From: Acidovorax sp. NCPPB 4044
GTDB taxonomy: Bacteria; Pseudomonadota; Gammaproteobacteria; Burkholderiales; Burkholderiaceae_C
DNA: 64,000 bases
Assembly: GCF_028069655.1 (NCBI RefSeq)
Contig: NZ_JAMCOS010000001.1
Coordinates: forward strand, 1,642,001-1,706,000
Direction: 5' to 3'
In this document: one piece after another, positions 22,293-33,172 of the stretch
How the letters are laid out: the number at the start of each line of letters is the position of its first letter
Position numbering within the stretch: the stretch's first letter is position 1
Notes under the pieces: model-generated
Told to the model about the DNA's origin: nothing
Database searches by the model: none
The model's input: the letters and a program-made list of their open reading frames with translations, nothing else
Translations under genes and position numbers: made by a program

Positions 22293-22326
22293 AAAAAAGC
22301 GGCGGGCGCACAAGGCGCCCGCCGCT
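22293..22326 (-). terminator. Intrinsic terminator of rpsA
   Basis: Perfect 12-bp stem AGCGGCGGGCGC with a 5-base loop, followed on the minus strand by a run of six T. It lies 52 bases after the rpsA stop and 141 bases before the ihfB start. Confidence 0.85.
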
Positions 22327-22377
22327 CATGGCCGTGCAATGCACGGCATGCCATTGCCTTGCGGGCGGCTGGTCCGA

Positions 22378-24063
22378 TTACTTGTCGGAGTTGTCCAGCT
22401 TGGCGCGCAGCAGGGCACCCAGGCTCGTCGTGCCGGCGCTTTCGCGGGCCGACTGCTGCGACAGGGAAGCCATGGCTTCCTGCTGGTCGGCAGCGTCCTT
22501 GGCCTTGATCGACAGCTGGATGTTGCGGGTCTTGCGATCCACGTTCACCACCACGGCTGTGATCTCGTCGCCTTCCTTCAGCACGTTGCGGGCATCTTCC
22601 ACGCGGTCGCGGGAGATTTCCGAAGCGCGCAGGTAGCCGATGATGTCTTCGCCCAGGTCGATTTCAGCGCCACGGGCGTCCACGGTCTTGACCTTGCCGC
22701 TCACCGTCTGGCCCTTGTCGTTCACCGTCACGAAGGTCGTGAACGGGTCGCCGTCGAGCTGCTTGATGCCCAGCGAGATGCGCTCGCGGTCCACGTCCAC
22801 GGCCAGCACGATGGCTTCGACTTCCTGGCCCTTCTTGTAGTTGCGGACAGCGGCTTCGCCAGCTTCGTTCCACGACAGGTCGGACAGGTGCACCAGGCCG
22901 TCGATGCCGGCAGCCAGGCCCACGAACACGCCGAAGTCGGTGATCGACTTGATCGGGCCCTTCACGCGGTCGCCGCGCTTGGTGTTCTGTGCGAACTCTT
23001 GCCACGGGTTGGCCTTGCACTGCTTCATGCCCAGGCTGATGCGGCGCTTGTCTTCGTCGATCTCGAGGACCATGACTTCGACTTCGTCGCCCAGCGACAC
23101 GAGCTTGGAAGGAGCGATGTTCTTGTTCGTCCAGTCCATTTCGGACACGTGGACCAGGCCTTCGATGCCGGGTTCCAGTTCAACGAACGCGCCGTAGTCG
23201 GCGATGTTCGTGACCTTGCCGAACAGGCGCGTGCCCGAGGGGTAGCGGCGCGACACGCCCAGCCAGGGGTCGTCGCCCATCTGCTTGAGACCCAGCGAGA
23301 CACGGTTCTTCTCGGTGTCGAACTTGAGGATCTTGGCCGTGATTTCCTGGCCGGCGGTGACCACCTCGGAAGGATGGCGAACGCGGCGCCATGCCATGTC
23401 GGTGATGTGCAGCAGGCCGTCGATGCCGCCGAGGTCCACGAACGCACCGTATTCGGTGATGTTCTTGACCACGCCCTGCACAATGGAGCCTTCCTTCAGG
23501 GTTTCCATCAGCTTGGCGCGCTCTTCGCCCATCGAGGCTTCCACGACAGCACGGCGCGACAGCACCACGTTGTTGCGCTTGCGGTCGAGCTTGATGACCT
23601 TGAATTCCATGGTCTTGTTCTCGTACGGCGTCAGATCCTTGATCGGACGCGTATCGATCAGCGAGCCGGGCAGGAATGCGCGGATGCCGTTGACCAGGAC
23701 CGTGAGGCCGCCCTTGACCTTGCCGCTGGTCGTGCCGGTGACGAATTCGCCGGATTCCAGGGCCTTTTCCAGTGCCAGCCACGAGGCCAGGCGCTTGGCG
23801 GTGTCACGCGACAGGATGGTGTCGCCGTAACCGTTTTCGATCGAGCCGATGGCCACGGAGACGAAATCGCCCACCTGGACTTCGACTTCGCCCTTGTCGT
23901 TCTTGAACTCTTCCAGGGGCACGTAGGCTTCGGACTTGAGGCCTGCGTTCACCACGACGAAGTTGTGCTCGACGCGCACGACTTCTGCGGTGATGACTTC
24001 GCCTGGGCGCATTTCGGTGCGCGTCAACGACTCTTCAAAAAGGGCGGCAAAAGATTCAGACAT
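22378..24063 (-). CDS. rpsA: 30S ribosomal protein S1
   Basis: 561 residues, the expected length for proteobacterial S1. It contains six S1/OB repeats. The first two are the ribosome-binding ones; the later four carry the recurrent pattern G-V-DYGAFV-L and GLVH-S- (for example [13 protein letters not shown] and [10 protein letters not shown]). It begins [12 protein letters not shown] and has AGGA eight bases before the ATG. S1 recruits mRNAs to the 30S subunit. A 152-base spacer after aroA-cmk could hold an autoregulatory leader. Confidence 0.96.
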   Translation of the reverse strand: MSESFAALFEESLTRTEMRPGEVITAEVVRVEHNFVVVNAGLKSEAYVPLEEFKNDKGEVEVQVGDFVSVAIGSIENGYGDTILSRDTAKRLASWLALEKALESGEFVTGTTSGKVKGGLTVLVNGIRAFLPGSLIDTRPIKDLTPYENKTMEFKVIKLDRKRNNVVLSRRAVVEASMGEERAKLMETLKEGSIVQGVVKNITEYGAFVDLGGIDGLLHITDMAWRRVRHPSEVVTAGQEITAKILKFDTEKNRVSLGLKQMGDDPWLGVSRRYPSGTRLFGKVTNIADYGAFVELEPGIEGLVHVSEMDWTNKNIAPSKLVSLGDEVEVMVLEIDEDKRRISLGMKQCKANPWQEFAQNTKRGDRVKGPIKSITDFGVFVGLAAGIDGLVHLSDLSWNEAGEAAVRNYKKGQEVEAIVLAVDVDRERISLGIKQLDGDPFTTFVTVNDKGQTVSGKVKTVDARGAEIDLGEDIIGYLRASEISRDRVEDARNVLKEGDEITAVVVNVDRKTRNIQLSIKAKDAADQQEAMASLSQQSARESAGTTSLGALLRAKLDNSDK

Positions 24064-24215
24064 TGTTTTCCTAGATCCGCAAGCGCGCTTCCGTCGGCAC
24101 CATTGCCGGCGTTTCTATCGTTGCGAGCGGAGGTTGTGTGTGGCCAGGGGCCACGGTGCGTTGCAAACCGCAAGGCCGTGCGCTGCGTGCGCGGTAGGAA
24201 GCCTTGCGGGGCGGT

Positions 24216-26255
24216 TCACCCTGGCGCGGAAGCCGCGAAGGGTTGTTTTTGCTGCCACCAGACGAGTACCTGTTCGACGGCCTCTTCGACCGTGAGCAGG
24301 GAGTTGTCCAGTACCAGCGCATCCTGCGCGGGCTTTAAGGGCGCGACGGGACGGGTGCTGTCCCGGATGTCGCGCGCCTCCAAGTCGGCGCGAAGGTCGT
24401 CGATGTTAGCCGAAATTCCCTTTGAAATCAATTGTTTATGGCGCCGCTCCGCCCGGCATGCCGCCGTGGCCGTGAGGTACACCTTCAGCGCCGCTCCGGG
24501 GAAGATCACGGTCCCCATGTCGCGCCCATCGGCCACCAGCCCCGGCAGGCGCCGGAAGCTGTGCTGCAGGGCGACCAGCGCCTCGCGCACGGGAGGCAGC
24601 GCCGAGACGCGCGAGGCGTTCATGCCGGCCTCTTCGGTACGGATGGCGTCCGTGACGTCGTCCCCGCCGAGCCAGATCCTGCCCGCCTCGAAACGCACCG
24701 GCAGGCCGCAGGCGAGCGCAGCGATGCGGTCCTGGTGCGCAGCGTCGATCGCCAGGCCCGCGCGCAGTGCCGCCAGCGCCGTGATGCGGTACATCGCGCC
24801 GGAATCCAGGAAGCGGTAGCCCAGCCGCTGGGCCACCGAGGCCGCGACCGTGCCCTTGCCCGACGCCGTCGGGCCGTCGATGCAGATCACCGGGATGCGC
24901 TCGACCGGCGTGCGCGCCACGGAAAACAGGGCTTCGAAATAGTCGGGAAACGTCTTCGCCACGCATTTCGGGTCTTCGATGCGCACCGGCAACCGGGCGG
25001 GATTGAAGGCCGCGAGCGAAAAGCACATCGCGATGCGGTGGTCGTCGTAGGTGTGGATGCTGGCCGCGCGCCAATCCGAAGTGGAGGAGGGCGGTGTCAC
25101 CCGCAGGAAGTCGGGGCCTTCTTCCACCGTGGCCCCCAGCTGGCGGCACCCCTGGGCCATCGCGGCGATGCGGTCCGTCTCTTTGACCCGCCAGCTCGCG
25201 ATGTTGCGCAGCGTGGTCGTTCCCTGCGCATAGAGGGCCATCACCGCCAGCGTCATGGCCGCATCGGGGATGTGGTTGCAGTCGAGGTCGATCGCCTTGA
25301 GGGGCCACGCGCCGCGGTGGATCTCGAGCCAGTTCGGGCCGCCGGTCACCTCGGCACCCATGGCGCGGGCTGCTTCGACAAAGCGGATGTCTCCCTGGAT
25401 GGATTCCAGCCCTACGCCCAAGATCCTGAGGGGTTTTTCTGCCGATGCCGCCGTCGCTATTGCCCCGAGTGCTATGAAATAGCTAGCAGAAGAAGCGTCC
25501 GCCTCCACATGGATAGCGCCCGGCGACCGGTAGCGACTTCCTGCCGGGATGGTGAACCGTTGCCACGCGTCGTGCTGCACGCGGATGCCGAAGCGCTCCA
25601 GCAACTGCAGGGTGATGTGGATGTAGGGGCGGGAAATCAATTCGCCGACTACCTCGATGACCACATCCTTCTCGCGCGCGACCAGCGGCAACGCCATCAG
25701 CAGCGCCGTCAGGAACTGGCTCGAGACGTCGCCCCGCACGCGCACCGGAGCGTCGAGCGCGAGGGGCGGTACGCCGTTGCCATGGGCGATCCGCAGGGGC
25801 GGAAAGCCTGGATTGCCCAGGTAGGTGATGTGGCAGCCCAGCTTCAGCAGGGCATCGACCAGATCGCCGATGGGCCGCTCGTGCATGCGCGCAATGCCGG
25901 ACAGCTCGAACTCCCCACCCCGCAGTGCCAGGGCTGCCGTGAGCGGGCGCATGGCCGTGCCGGCATTGCCGAGGAACAGTCGGGCGGGCGAGCGCGCCGC
26001 CGCCGTGCCCAGGCCGGTGATGCGCACCGTGCCTTGCGCCGCAGCGCTCTCGTCGACCCCGCAGCCGATCTCCCGCAGCGCGTCGAGCATGACCCGGGTG
26101 TCGTCCGAGGCCAGCAGGTCATGGACCTCGGTCGTGCCTTCGCTCAGCGCGGCCAGCAGCAGGACGCGGTTGGAAATGCTCTTGGAACCCGGCAATTGCA
26201 CGGTTCCGTCGGCGGAGGCGAGCGCGGGAAGATCGAGGAACGCGGTGCTGTACAT
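24216..26255 (-). CDS. aroA-cmk: Bifunctional 3-phosphoshikimate 1-carboxyvinyltransferase / cytidylate kinase
   Basis: 679 residues joining two enzymes that are separate in E. coli. Residues 1 to about 445 are EPSP synthase (AroA), sixth step of the shikimate pathway: [10 protein letters not shown] with K25, GNAGTAMRP near 97-104, and DASSASYF at 253-260. Residues from about 455 are cytidylate kinase (CMP + ATP to CDP + ADP), with the P-loop GPTASGKGT and the LDSGAMYR segment. No stop or frameshift separates them. The start MYSTAF lies 14 bases after tyrA. Such fusions are known in Comamonadaceae (from memory). A short AT-rich palindrome lies in frame at residues 258-262. Confidence 0.95.
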   Translation of the reverse strand: MYSTAFLDLPALASADGTVQLPGSKSISNRVLLLAALSEGTTEVHDLLASDDTRVMLDALREIGCGVDESAAAQGTVRITGLGTAAARSPARLFLGNAGTAMRPLTAALALRGGEFELSGIARMHERPIGDLVDALLKLGCHITYLGNPGFPPLRIAHGNGVPPLALDAPVRVRGDVSSQFLTALLMALPLVAREKDVVIEVVGELISRPYIHITLQLLERFGIRVQHDAWQRFTIPAGSRYRSPGAIHVEADASSASYFIALGAIATAASAEKPLRILGVGLESIQGDIRFVEAARAMGAEVTGGPNWLEIHRGAWPLKAIDLDCNHIPDAAMTLAVMALYAQGTTTLRNIASWRVKETDRIAAMAQGCRQLGATVEEGPDFLRVTPPSSTSDWRAASIHTYDDHRIAMCFSLAAFNPARLPVRIEDPKCVAKTFPDYFEALFSVARTPVERIPVICIDGPTASGKGTVAASVAQRLGYRFLDSGAMYRITALAALRAGLAIDAAHQDRIAALACGLPVRFEAGRIWLGGDDVTDAIRTEEAGMNASRVSALPPVREALVALQHSFRRLPGLVADGRDMGTVIFPGAALKVYLTATAACRAERRHKQLISKGISANIDDLRADLEARDIRDSTRPVAPLKPAQDALVLDNSLLTVEEAVEQVLVWWQQKQPFAASAPG

Positions 26256-26269
26256 CGGGAGGTGGAAAG

Positions 26270-27145
26270 CTAGGAGGAGCGCTGCGCGCCCATGCGCCAG
26301 TGGGCGCGGGTTTCGCTGGCGAGCGTGATGAGGTCTTCGATGCCCTGGCCGTCGCCTTTCTGCATGGCCTGCTCCAGTTGCTGGAGCGCCTGGCCGAAGT
26401 GGCGCGACTGGGCCAGCAGCTCGTCGCGGTTGGCGAGCAGGATGTCGCGCCATACCTTCGGGTCGCTGGCGGCGATGCGCGTGAAATCGCGAAAGCCCGG
26501 GCCGGCGAGCGAGAGGAAGACGTCGCCTTCGGGCTGCGCATTGATGCTGTTCATCATCGCGAAGGCCAGCAGGTGCGGCAGGTGGCTCACGGCAGCGAAG
26601 GCCGCGTCGTGGGATTCGGGCGACATGCTCTGCACGCGGCAGCCGATGGCGCTCCAGACGGCCTCGGCCTTGCGCAGTTGCCCGGTGAGCGTGCGCTCGA
26701 TCGGCGTGAGGATGACCTGCCGGCCCGCGTAGAGATCGGCTTCCGCGTGCTCCACGCCAGCGACTTCGCGGCCGGTGATGGGGTGGGCGGGCACGAAGGA
26801 TCCGAGCTGGTCGCGCAAGGCGCCCCGCGCCGCATGCACGACATCGGCCTTGGTCGATCCCACGTCCATGATCAGCATCTGCGGGTTGACCAGGTGCTTG
26901 ATCGCCTTGAGCGTCGATTCCGTCGCCGACACCGGCACGGCCAGCAGCACGATATCCGCCCCGGCCACCGCGAGCAGGGCGGAAGGCGCCTCGACGTCGA
27001 TCACGCCCAGTTGGCGTGCACGGTCGGTGGTGGAGGGCGACTTGCTGTAGCCGACGACGCGCTTCACGAGGCCGGCCTTCTTCAGGGCCAGGGCGAACGA
27101 CCCGCCCATGAGCCCGCAGCCGATGAGGCCGAGCTGCTCGAACAT
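26270..27145 (-). CDS. tyrA: Prephenate dehydrogenase
   Basis: 291 residues. N-terminal Rossmann domain with GCGLMGGS at about 9-16, then the prephenate-binding helical domain with the HPITGRE segment, whose His is catalytic in the family, and [10 protein letters not shown]. It oxidises prephenate to 4-hydroxyphenylpyruvate for tyrosine synthesis. It stands 17 bases after pheA and 14 before aroA-cmk, so the three aromatic genes form one operon. There is no C-terminal ACT domain, so no feedback domain is visible. Confidence 0.94.
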   Translation of the reverse strand: MFEQLGLIGCGLMGGSFALALKKAGLVKRVVGYSKSPSTTDRARQLGVIDVEAPSALLAVAGADIVLLAVPVSATESTLKAIKHLVNPQMLIMDVGSTKADVVHAARGALRDQLGSFVPAHPITGREVAGVEHAEADLYAGRQVILTPIERTLTGQLRKAEAVWSAIGCRVQSMSPESHDAAFAAVSHLPHLLAFAMMNSINAQPEGDVFLSLAGPGFRDFTRIAASDPKVWRDILLANRDELLAQSRHFGQALQQLEQAMQKGDGQGIEDLITLASETRAHWRMGAQRSS

Positions 27146-27162
27146 CGGGGTGCCTGCGCCGC

Positions 27163-28263
27163 TCACGGTGCCACCGGGTAGGCGCCCAGCACCTTGTAGA
27201 ACGCGCAGAGCGCGCGCAGCTCCTCCAGGGCCTTGGCCACGTGGGGCTGGCTCGGATGGCCGTCGAGGTCGATGTAGAAGTAGTACTCCCACTGGCCGGT
27301 GCGCGCGGGCCGCGACTCGAAACGCGTCATCGACACGCCGTGGGTCTTGAGCGGGACCAGCAGGTCGTGCACGGCGCCGGGACGGTTCGGGACGGACACC
27401 ACTAGGCTGGTGCAGTCCTTCGTGGACGGAGGTGGCATCTGCAGCGTGTGCGGCAGGCAGATGATGGCGAAGCGCGTGCGGTTGTAGGCATCGTCCTGGA
27501 TCGCATGCGACACCAGGTGCAGGCCGAACTGGGCGCCGGCGCGTTCGCTCGCGATGCCTGCCCAGGCCGGGTTGCCGGCCGCGAGCCGCGCGCCCTCGGC
27601 ATTGCTCGACACGGGCCGGCGCTCGGCGTGCGGCAGGTGCTTGGACAGCCAGGCCTGGCATTGCGCCAGCGCCTGGGGATGTGCCAGCACGGCCTCGATG
27701 CCGTCCAGCGAGTTGGACAGCCGCAGCAGGTTGTGCCGCACCAGCAGGCTGACCTCGCCCACGACATGGCAGGGGGTGTGGAGGAACAGGTCGAGCGACC
27801 GCGTCACCACGCCCTCGACAGAATTCTCGACGCCGACGACGCCGTATTGCGCGCTGCCGGCCGCCGTGGCGTGGAACACCTCGTCGAAGTTGGCGCAGTA
27901 CATCAGGTCGGCGGCACCGCCGAAGAACTCGACGGCAGCCTGCTCGCAGAACGTTCCGGCCGGGCCCAGCACCGCCACGCGCTGGGGCGATTCGAGCGCC
28001 AGGCAGGCCGACATGATCTCGCGCCAGATCGCCGCGACATGGGCGCCTTTCAGGGGGCCCGGGTTGGCGGCCTGCACCTTCTCGATCACCTGGGCGACGC
28101 GGTCCGGGCGGAAGAACGGCGTGCCTTCGCGCTTCTTGACCTCGCCGACCCGCTCGGCCACCAGGGCGCGCTGGTTCAGCAGGGTCAGCAGTTGCTGGTC
28201 GATGTTGTCGATCTGCACGCGCAGGCTCGAGAGGTCGGGAGAGGCTTGGGGAGGAGTGGACAT
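27163..28263 (-). CDS. pheA: Chorismate mutase / prephenate dehydratase (P-protein)
   Basis: 366 residues with three domains: AroQ-type chorismate mutase (about 10-95, with [17 protein letters not shown]), prephenate dehydratase (about 100-275, with [12 protein letters not shown] and the catalytic TRF in NRTRFAII), and a C-terminal ACT domain (about 285-360) carrying the ESRP motif that senses phenylalanine. It leads from chorismate to phenylpyruvate. In Burkholderia a hisC gene usually lies between pheA and tyrA; here they are adjacent. Confidence 0.95.
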   Translation of the reverse strand: MSTPPQASPDLSSLRVQIDNIDQQLLTLLNQRALVAERVGEVKKREGTPFFRPDRVAQVIEKVQAANPGPLKGAHVAAIWREIMSACLALESPQRVAVLGPAGTFCEQAAVEFFGGAADLMYCANFDEVFHATAAGSAQYGVVGVENSVEGVVTRSLDLFLHTPCHVVGEVSLLVRHNLLRLSNSLDGIEAVLAHPQALAQCQAWLSKHLPHAERRPVSSNAEGARLAAGNPAWAGIASERAGAQFGLHLVSHAIQDDAYNRTRFAIICLPHTLQMPPPSTKDCTSLVVSVPNRPGAVHDLLVPLKTHGVSMTRFESRPARTGQWEYYFYIDLDGHPSQPHVAKALEELRALCAFYKVLGAYPVAP

Positions 28264-28318
28264 GGCTCGGTGATCGGGACTGCGAACGGCGTGAGGGGAG
28301 GGGCCGCGGGTGCGCCGG

Positions 28319-29428
28319 TCAGGCGCTGCGCTGCTCGAACTCCTGCATGTACGCCACGAGCGCCTCGACGCCTGCGAGTGGCATGGCGTTGTAGAGGCTC
28401 GCACGCATGCCGCCCACCGACTTGTGGCCCTTGAGCTGCAGCAGGCCGCGCTCCTTGGCGCCGGCCAGGAAGGCTTCGTTGCGCGATTCGTCGCGCAGGA
28501 AGAACGGGATATTCATGCGCGACCGGGCGTTCGGCGCGACCTTGTTCAGGTAGAACTCGGACTGATCGATGGCGTTGTAGAGCAGCCGGGCCTTGGCGAT
28601 GTTGCGCTGCTCCATGGCGGCGATGCCGGACAGCTCGCCTTCGCGCTGGCGCTTGAGCCACTGGAACGTCAGGCCTGCGACGTAGATGCCCCACGTGGGC
28701 GGCGTATTGAACATCGACTGGTTGTCCGCCACCACCTTGTAGTCGAACGCGCTGGGGCAGGCCGGCAGGGCGTGGCCCAGGAGGTCTTCACGCACCACGA
28801 CCAGCGTGAGGCCCGCCGGGCCCAGGTTCTTCTGGGCGCCGCCGAATGCCAGGCCCACCCGCGACCAGTCGACCGGCCGGGACGCCACATGCGACGAGAA
28901 ATCGATCACCAGGGGCGCATCGCTGCCCAGCGCACGCAGATCCGGCAGTTCGTGGAATTCGATGCCGTGGATCGTCTCGTTGCTGCAGAGGTGCAGATAG
29001 CTCGCGCCGCGGCTCAGTTGCCAGCTGGCCGGATCGGGCAGGGCGGTGAAACCGCTGCCTTCGGCCGATGCGGCGACATGCACTTCCGCCGCGTACTTGC
29101 GCGCTTCCTTCAGCGACTTCTGGCTCCAGCTGCCCGTGACCACCACATCGACCGTCGCGGCGCGCGACAGGTTCAGCGGCACGATGGCGTTCTCCGCCAG
29201 TCCGCCGCCCTGCATGAACAGGATCTTGAACTGCGGCGGAATCGCCAGCAGCTCGCGCAGGTCGGCTTCGGCCTGCTCGTAGATCGAGATGAACTCCTTG
29301 CCCCGGTGGCTCATCTCCATCACGCCCATCCCGCTGCCGTGCCAGTCCAGCATTTCGGAGGCTGCCTGCTGGAGGACTTCGGCAGGGATGGCGGCGGGGC
29401 CGGCGGAGAAGTTGTACGGACGGTTCAT
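28319..29428 (-). CDS. serC: Phosphoserine aminotransferase
   Basis: 369 residues, a class-V PLP aminotransferase. It starts NFSAGPAA as SerC proteins do, and has the PLP lysine K200 in [11 protein letters not shown] and the HRGKEF substrate segment. It converts 3-phosphohydroxypyruvate to phosphoserine and also serves pyridoxal phosphate synthesis. It lies 55 bases upstream of pheA. Repeat copy 3 occupies the spacer towards gyrA. Confidence 0.96.
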   Translation of the reverse strand: MNRPYNFSAGPAAIPAEVLQQAASEMLDWHGSGMGVMEMSHRGKEFISIYEQAEADLRELLAIPPQFKILFMQGGGLAENAIVPLNLSRAATVDVVVTGSWSQKSLKEARKYAAEVHVAASAEGSGFTALPDPASWQLSRGASYLHLCSNETIHGIEFHELPDLRALGSDAPLVIDFSSHVASRPVDWSRVGLAFGGAQKNLGPAGLTLVVVREDLLGHALPACPSAFDYKVVADNQSMFNTPPTWGIYVAGLTFQWLKRQREGELSGIAAMEQRNIAKARLLYNAIDQSEFYLNKVAPNARSRMNIPFFLRDESRNEAFLAGAKERGLLQLKGHKSVGGMRASLYNAMPLAGVEALVAYMQEFEQRSA

Positions 29429-29448
29429 CGGTTCAAGGCTGTCAGAGG

Positions 29449-29500
29449 CTCCATGCCGCCGGATTCATTAGGCATGATGCTATAAAAATAGTAGCAAACT
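29449..29500 (+). repeat. Dispersed intergenic repeat, copy 3
   Basis: Carries CCATGCCGCCGGATTCATT, then diverges (AGGCATGA), and ends with TGCTA-N9-TAGCA, keeping the inverted repeat although the loop differs. It lies between the gyrA stop and the serC start, in the orientation opposite to both genes. Confidence 0.75.
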
Positions 29501-29532
29501 GCCGATCCGGGAGGTCCGGCCGGCAGGTCGCA

Positions 29533-32202
29533 TCACTCGTCGGCGGGCGGTTCCGTGCCCGTGTCGGCAGCGGGTTCGTCGGCTGGCGATTCGCCCGCAG
29601 CGTCGGCGAGCGGCACGTTCGCATCGTTTTCCACGATGCGCTGCAGGCCGCTCAGCTTGGCGCCCTCGTCCAGTGCGATCAGGGTCACCCCCTGCGTCGC
29701 CCGGCCCAGCTCGCGGATCTCCGAGACCCGCGTGCGCACCAGCACGCCCTTGTCGGTGATCAGCATGATCTCGTCGTCCGCATGCACCAGCGTGGCCGCG
29801 ACCACCTTGCCGTTGCGCTCGCTCTGCTGGATGGCGATCATGCCCTTGGTGCCGCGGCCGTGGCGCGTGTATTCGACGATGCTCGTGCGCTTGCCGTAGC
29901 CGTTCTCGGTCGCCGTCAGCACGCTCTGGGTTTCGTCTTCCGCCACCAGCATCGCGATCACGCTCTGGCCGTCCTCGAGCATCATGCCGCGCACGCCCCG
30001 GGCTGCACGGCCCAGCGGACGCACGTCGTTCTCGTCGAAGCGCACGGCCTTGCCACCGTCGCTGAACAGCATCACGTCATGCTTGCCATCCGTGAGCGCC
30101 GCGCCGATGAGGTAGTCCCCATCGTCCAGGTTGACCGCGATGATGCCGCCCTTGCGCGGATTGCTGAATTCATTGAGTGCCGTCTTCTTCACGGTGCCCA
30201 TGCTGGTGCCCATGAAAATGAAACGGTCGGCGGGGAAGGAACGCATGTCGCCCGTGAGGGGCAGCACGACGTTGATCTTTTCGCCTTCCTGCAGCGGGAA
30301 CATGTTCACGATGGGCCGTCCGCGCGAACCGCGCGAACCTGCCGGCACTTCCCAGACCTTGAGCCAGTAGAGCCGGCCGCGGTTGGAGAAGCACAGGATG
30401 TAATCGTGCGTATTGGCGATGAAGAGCTGGTCGATCCAGTCGTCTTCCTTCGTGGCCGTGGCCTGCTTGCCGCGGCCGCCGCGCTTCTGCGCGCGGTACT
30501 CCGACAGCGGCTGGCTCTTGATGTAGCCGGTGTGCGAGAGGGTGACGACCATGTCGGTCGGCGTGATCAGGTCCTCCGTGGAGAGATCCTGCGCGCTGTG
30601 TTCCACCACGCTGCGGCGCATGCCGAGCTTGTGCTGTCCGAACTCCTGTTTGATGGCGGTGAGTTCGTCCCCGATGATCGTGGACACGCGCTCGGGCTTC
30701 GCCAGGATGTCCAGCAGGTCCTCGATGACCGCCATGATGTCCTTGTATTCGGCGACGATCTTGTCCTGCTCCAGGCCGGTCAGGCGCTGCAGGCGCATCT
30801 GGAGGATTTCTTGGGCCTGCGTCTCGGAAAGGCGGTAGAGCCCGTCCTGCCCCATGCCGTATTCGCGCTCCAGGCCTTCGGGGCGGTAATCGTCGGCCGT
30901 GATCACGCCCCCGTCGGCGCGGGTGCGCGTGAGCATCTCGCGCACGAGTTTGCTGTCCCAGGCGCGGTTCATCAGCTCGGTCTTGGCGATGGGCGGTGTG
31001 GGAGATTCGCGGATGATGCGGATGAATTCATCGATGTTGGCCAGCGCGACGGCCAGGCCTTCGAGCACATGGCCTCTTTCGCGGGCCTTGCGCAATTCGA
31101 ACACCGTGCGCCGGGTGACCACCTCGCGGCGATGCTGGAGGAAGACGACGACCAGATCCCGCAGGTTGCAGAGCCGTGGCTGGCCATCCACCAGCGCCAC
31201 CATGTTGATGCCGAACGTGTCCTGGAGCTGCGTCTGCTTGTACAGGTTGTTGAGCACCACCTCCGGCACTTCGCCGCGCTTGAGTTCGATCACCAGACGC
31301 ATGCCGGACTTGTCCGATTCGTCCTGAATGTGGCTGATGCCTTCGATCTTCTTCTCGTGCACCAGTTCGGCCATGCGCTCCTGCAGCGTCTTCTTATTGA
31401 CCTGGTAGGGAAGCTCATCAACGATGATGGCCTGGCGTTGTCCTCGGTCGATGTCCTCGAAATGGCACCGGGCACGCATCACGACCTTGCCGCGTCCCGT
31501 ACGGTAGCCTTCCTTCACCCCGTTGATGCCGTAGATGATCCCGGCGGTCGGGAAATCCGGGGCAGGAATGATCTCCATGATTTCGTCCACCGTGGCATCG
31601 GGATGGCGAAGCACATGGAGACAGGCATCCACCACTTCATTCAAATTGTGTGGCGGTATGTTCGTGGCCATCCCCACGGCAATACCTGCCGAGCCATTCA
31701 CCAGCAGATTGGGAAGCTTGCTGGGCAGAACCAGCGGTTCTTTTTCGCTGCCGTCATAGTTGGGCCCGAAATCGACGGTTTCCTTATCGATGTCCGCCAA
31801 CATTTCGTGGGCGATTTTCGATAGGCGGATTTCCGTGTAACGCATGGCGGCCGCGCCGTCGCCATCGACCGAACCGAAATTACCCTGGCCATCCACCAGC
31901 ATGTGCCGCAGCGAGAAATCCTGCGCCATCCGGACAATGGTGTCGTAAACAGCACTGTCCCCATGAGGATGGTACTTACCGATCACATCGCCGACGATAC
32001 GTGCGGATTTCTTGTAAGGCCGGTTCCAATCGTTGTTCAATTCATGCATTGCGAACAACACCCGGCGATGCACCGGCTTCAGCCCATCGCGCGCATCCGG
32101 TAACGCACGGCCAACGATCACGCTCATCGCGTAATCGAGGTAACTGCGCCGCATTTCCTCTTCAAGACTGATGGGCAGGGTTTCTTTGGCGAACTGGGTC
32201 AT
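29533..32202 (-). CDS. gyrA: DNA gyrase subunit A
   Basis: 889 residues. The breakage-reunion domain holds the catalytic Tyr at 122 (MRYTEIRL). The quinolone-determining region reads [10 protein letters not shown] with Ser83 and Asp87, the residues of susceptible E. coli GyrA. The C-terminal beta-pinwheel begins around 540 with a GyrA box (QKRGGRGK). The last 35 residues are acidic and Ala/Pro-rich. With GyrB it introduces negative supercoils using ATP. The start MTQFAKE was chosen; a Met three codons earlier is possible. gyrA is divergent from ompA across 227 bases. Confidence 0.96.
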   Translation of the reverse strand: MTQFAKETLPISLEEEMRRSYLDYAMSVIVGRALPDARDGLKPVHRRVLFAMHELNNDWNRPYKKSARIVGDVIGKYHPHGDSAVYDTIVRMAQDFSLRHMLVDGQGNFGSVDGDGAAAMRYTEIRLSKIAHEMLADIDKETVDFGPNYDGSEKEPLVLPSKLPNLLVNGSAGIAVGMATNIPPHNLNEVVDACLHVLRHPDATVDEIMEIIPAPDFPTAGIIYGINGVKEGYRTGRGKVVMRARCHFEDIDRGQRQAIIVDELPYQVNKKTLQERMAELVHEKKIEGISHIQDESDKSGMRLVIELKRGEVPEVVLNNLYKQTQLQDTFGINMVALVDGQPRLCNLRDLVVVFLQHRREVVTRRTVFELRKARERGHVLEGLAVALANIDEFIRIIRESPTPPIAKTELMNRAWDSKLVREMLTRTRADGGVITADDYRPEGLEREYGMGQDGLYRLSETQAQEILQMRLQRLTGLEQDKIVAEYKDIMAVIEDLLDILAKPERVSTIIGDELTAIKQEFGQHKLGMRRSVVEHSAQDLSTEDLITPTDMVVTLSHTGYIKSQPLSEYRAQKRGGRGKQATATKEDDWIDQLFIANTHDYILCFSNRGRLYWLKVWEVPAGSRGSRGRPIVNMFPLQEGEKINVVLPLTGDMRSFPADRFIFMGTSMGTVKKTALNEFSNPRKGGIIAVNLDDGDYLIGAALTDGKHDVMLFSDGGKAVRFDENDVRPLGRAARGVRGMMLEDGQSVIAMLVAEDETQSVLTATENGYGKRTSIVEYTRHGRGTKGMIAIQQSERNGKVVAATLVHADDEIMLITDKGVLVRTRVSEIRELGRATQGVTLIALDEGAKLSGLQRIVENDANVPLADAAGESPADEPAADTGTEPPADE

Positions 32203-32234
32203 GGAAATCACGATCGGGGCGGCGGAGGTCGGTC

Positions 32235-32240
32235 ATTCTA
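32235..32240 (-). promoter_or_regulatory. Candidate -10 box of gyrA
   Basis: TAGAAT on the minus strand, 32 bases before the gyrA ATG, in the gyrA/ompA divergent spacer. No consensus -35 at 16-18 bases. Confidence 0.3.
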
Positions 32241-32429
32241 GGCGCAACGCCTTGTCGCGGGTGCGCAACACATCGGGGGGTAAAGCGCTTTTGTCCTACG
32301 GTAGAGGGTTGGGGTGCGGGCACTTTGGCTTGTTACGTATGGCACAATCAATTCAACGTTTTTGGTGATGGTCACTGACGACGTCCATATTCGCAGCGCG
32401 GCTGCGGCTTTTTCCCCAAGAGGAGAACC

Positions 32430-33092
32430 ATGAAGAAACTGAACAAAGTGGCGATGTTGTTGGCCTCTGCCGTGCTGGCTACCTCGGCTGGCGCCCAGGT
32501 CAAGGCTGCCGATGGCGGCAAGGTGATCGATAACTGGCAAAACGGCACCGGTGAACTGGTGTGGAAGAACGGCACGAACGAACTGTGCTGGCGCGATGCC
32601 AACTGGACGCCTGCTACTGCCGCTGCTGGCTGTGACGGCGCTCTGGTGGCCCAAGCTGCCGCAACGCCTGCTCCTGCTGCAACCCCTGCTCCTGCTGCAA
32701 CGCCTGCTCCCGCTCCGGCGCCGGCTCCTGCAGTGGCTAGCAAGGTGACCTACGCCGCCGACGCTTTCTTCGACTTCGACAAGTCCGTTCTCAAGCCTGA
32801 AGGCAAGGCGAAGCTGGACGATCTGGTCTCCAAGGTCAAGAACGTCAATCTGGAAGTCATCATCGCTGTGGGTCACACCGACTCCATCGGTACGGATGCT
32901 TACAACCAGAAACTTTCGGTCCGCCGCGCTGAAGCTGTGAAGGCTTACCTCGTGTCCAAGGGCATCGAGAAGAACCGCGTCTACACCGAAGGCAAGGGCG
33001 AGAAGCAGCCTGTTGCTGACAACAAGACCAAGGAAGGCCGCGCCAAGAACCGTCGCGTGGAAATCGAAGTGGTTGGCACCCGCGCCAACTGA
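32430..33092 (+). CDS. ompA: OmpA-family outer membrane/peptidoglycan-associated protein (no beta-barrel)
   Basis: 220 residues. A signal peptide (MKKLNKVAMLLASAVLATSAGA) is followed by a short region with two cysteines (ELCW and GCDG), a Pro/Ala/Thr linker built on ATPAPA repeats, and a C-terminal OmpA domain (about 110-215, with the FDFDKS start, HTDSIGTDAYNQKLS and NRRVEIE). The eight-stranded barrel of E. coli OmpA is absent. This compact form precedes ubiG in many Burkholderiales. A strong ribosome site (AAGAGGAG) lies four bases before the ATG, fitting high expression. Confidence 0.92.
   Translation: MKKLNKVAMLLASAVLATSAGAQVKAADGGKVIDNWQNGTGELVWKNGTNELCWRDANWTPATAAAGCDGALVAQAAATPAPAATPAPAATPAPAPAPAPAVASKVTYAADAFFDFDKSVLKPEGKAKLDDLVSKVKNVNLEVIIAVGHTDSIGTDAYNQKLSVRRAEAVKAYLVSKGIEKNRVYTEGKGEKQPVADNKTKEGRAKNRRVEIEVVGTRAN
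32661..32714 (+). repeat. 18-base tandem repeat in ompA linker
   Basis: Three units of GCAACSCCTGCTCCYGCT, each coding Ala-Thr-Pro-Ala-Pro-Ala, in the linker between the N-terminal part and the OmpA domain. Two units differ by only one or two bases, so copy number may vary between strains. Confidence 0.85.
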
Positions 33093-33113
33093 TTTGATCA
33101 GTTTCCATCCTCT

Positions 33114-33140
33114 AAAAGCCCCGCTTGCGGGGCTTTTTTT
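33114..33140 (+). terminator. Intrinsic terminator of ompA
   Basis: Stem AGCCCCGC / GCGGGGCT with a two-base loop, flanked by A-run and T-run, 22 bases after the ompA stop. Confidence 0.9.
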
Positions 33141-33160
33141 ATGGCCCACGTTGCATGGGG

Positions 33161-33166
33161 CACAAT
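33161..33166 (+). promoter_or_regulatory. Candidate -10 box immediately before ubiG
   Basis: CACAAT followed by six bases and the ubiG ATG, after the ompA terminator. No Shine-Dalgarno sequence lies between, so the message may be leaderless. Confidence 0.3.
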
Positions 33167-33172
33167 TTGGCA

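Noticed and set aside
26603..27160. Second start for tyrA further upstream within pheA
   Set aside because: The frame extends, but the residues before MFEQLGLIG do not resemble the family and overlap pheA.
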